In this document: piece after piece, positions 63,956-64,000 of the stretch | Numbering within the stretch: position 1 is the first letter of the stretch | How the letters are laid out: each line of letters opens with the position of its first letter | Assembly: GCA_964635975.1 (NCBI GenBank) | Contig: CAZWPO010000005.1 | Span: 71,859-135,858 of the forward strand | Reading direction: 5' to 3' | DNA from: UBA5314 sp964635975 | Lineage (GTDB): Bacteria > Bacillota > Syntrophomonadia > Syntrophomonadales > Syntrophomonadaceae | Length of the DNA: 64,000 nucleotides | The notes under the pieces: model-generated | Database searches by the model: none | Told to the model about the DNA's origin: nothing | The model's input: the letters and a program-made list of their open reading frames with translations, nothing else | Program-made: the position numbers and the translations under genes

Positions 63956-64000
63956 CATGTATATATATCAACTCTTATCAGATTGACATCATTAATGAAT

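Overview
The window looks like a chromosomal segment of an anaerobic, low-to-mid GC Gram-positive bacterium of the Clostridia. A Syntrophomonadaceae-like syntrophic fatty-acid oxidiser fits best. The evidence is a T-box leader on ilvBN, copper-amine-oxidase-type stalk domains, many acyl-CoA enzymes (two CoA-transferase/GNAT fusions and four hotdog thioesterases), a probable selenocysteine codon, and strong GGAGG ribosome binding sites that also use TTG and GTG starts. The taxonomic placement is inference. No rRNA, tRNA, CRISPR array, insertion sequence or phage gene was seen.

Layout. 1-2.3 kb: two secreted-protein genes, each apparently broken by a frameshift. 2.5-6.6 kb: tandem CoA-transferase/GNAT fusions. 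6.9-14.1 kb: a stalk-domain protein, a 46-aa basic peptide, a GGDEF-EAL protein, a hypothetical protein and a five-PAS GGDEF/HD-GYP protein. 14.2-19.6 kb: an operon of a DUF4353 lipoprotein, a DUF4956 membrane protein and a VTC-domain protein, facing a two-component system. 19.6-22.3 kb: a WD40-like protein, then two tandem thioesterases and a glutaredoxin with an in-frame TGA in place of the first active-site Cys. 22.6-28.3 kb: MutS2-like ATPase, FN3-like secreted protein, nitroreductase, thioesterase, and a response-regulator diguanylate cyclase. 28.3-37.8 kb: hybrid kinase, MFS transporter, GHKL ATPase, membrane diguanylate cyclase, HI0933-type flavoprotein. 37.8-40.1 kb: T-box and ilvBN. 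40.1-46 kb: DUF4126, DUF4855, then two DUF2294/MpsC genes and a zinc alcohol dehydrogenase, all preceded by copies of one repeated leader RNA with terminators. 46-52.2 kb: a molybdenum hydroxylase operon flanked by two copies of a large structured RNA gene. 52.4-58.6 kb: polysaccharide deacetylase, membrane protein, GGDEF/HD-GYP protein, thioesterase, PucR-type regulator. 59.3-63.6 kb: two TPR proteins whose 5' halves are a perfect 1,150-bp duplication.

Three items stand out. (1) Two paralogous RNA genes of about 380-430 nt lie on the minus strand at 46.05-46.48 kb and 51.83-52.21 kb. Each has a TTGACC-N17-TAGAAT promoter, a long-range closing helix, an identical-type 3' hairpin and a terminator, and they bracket the Mo-hydroxylase operon. 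(2) A compact leader RNA is present in about five copies (43.3-45.6 kb). It has a covarying helix and a strand shared between the aptamer and the terminator, which looks like a riboswitch class I cannot name. (3) The glutaredoxin appears to be a selenoprotein. Together with a YgfJ/MocA-like protein in the hydroxylase operon, this gives a possible selenium theme.

The segment is rich in c-di-GMP signalling (five GGDEF proteins, two with HD-GYP and one with EAL). It is also unusually rich in paralogous pairs: CoA-transferases, thioesterases, DUF2294 proteins, TPR proteins, the large RNAs and the leader RNAs.
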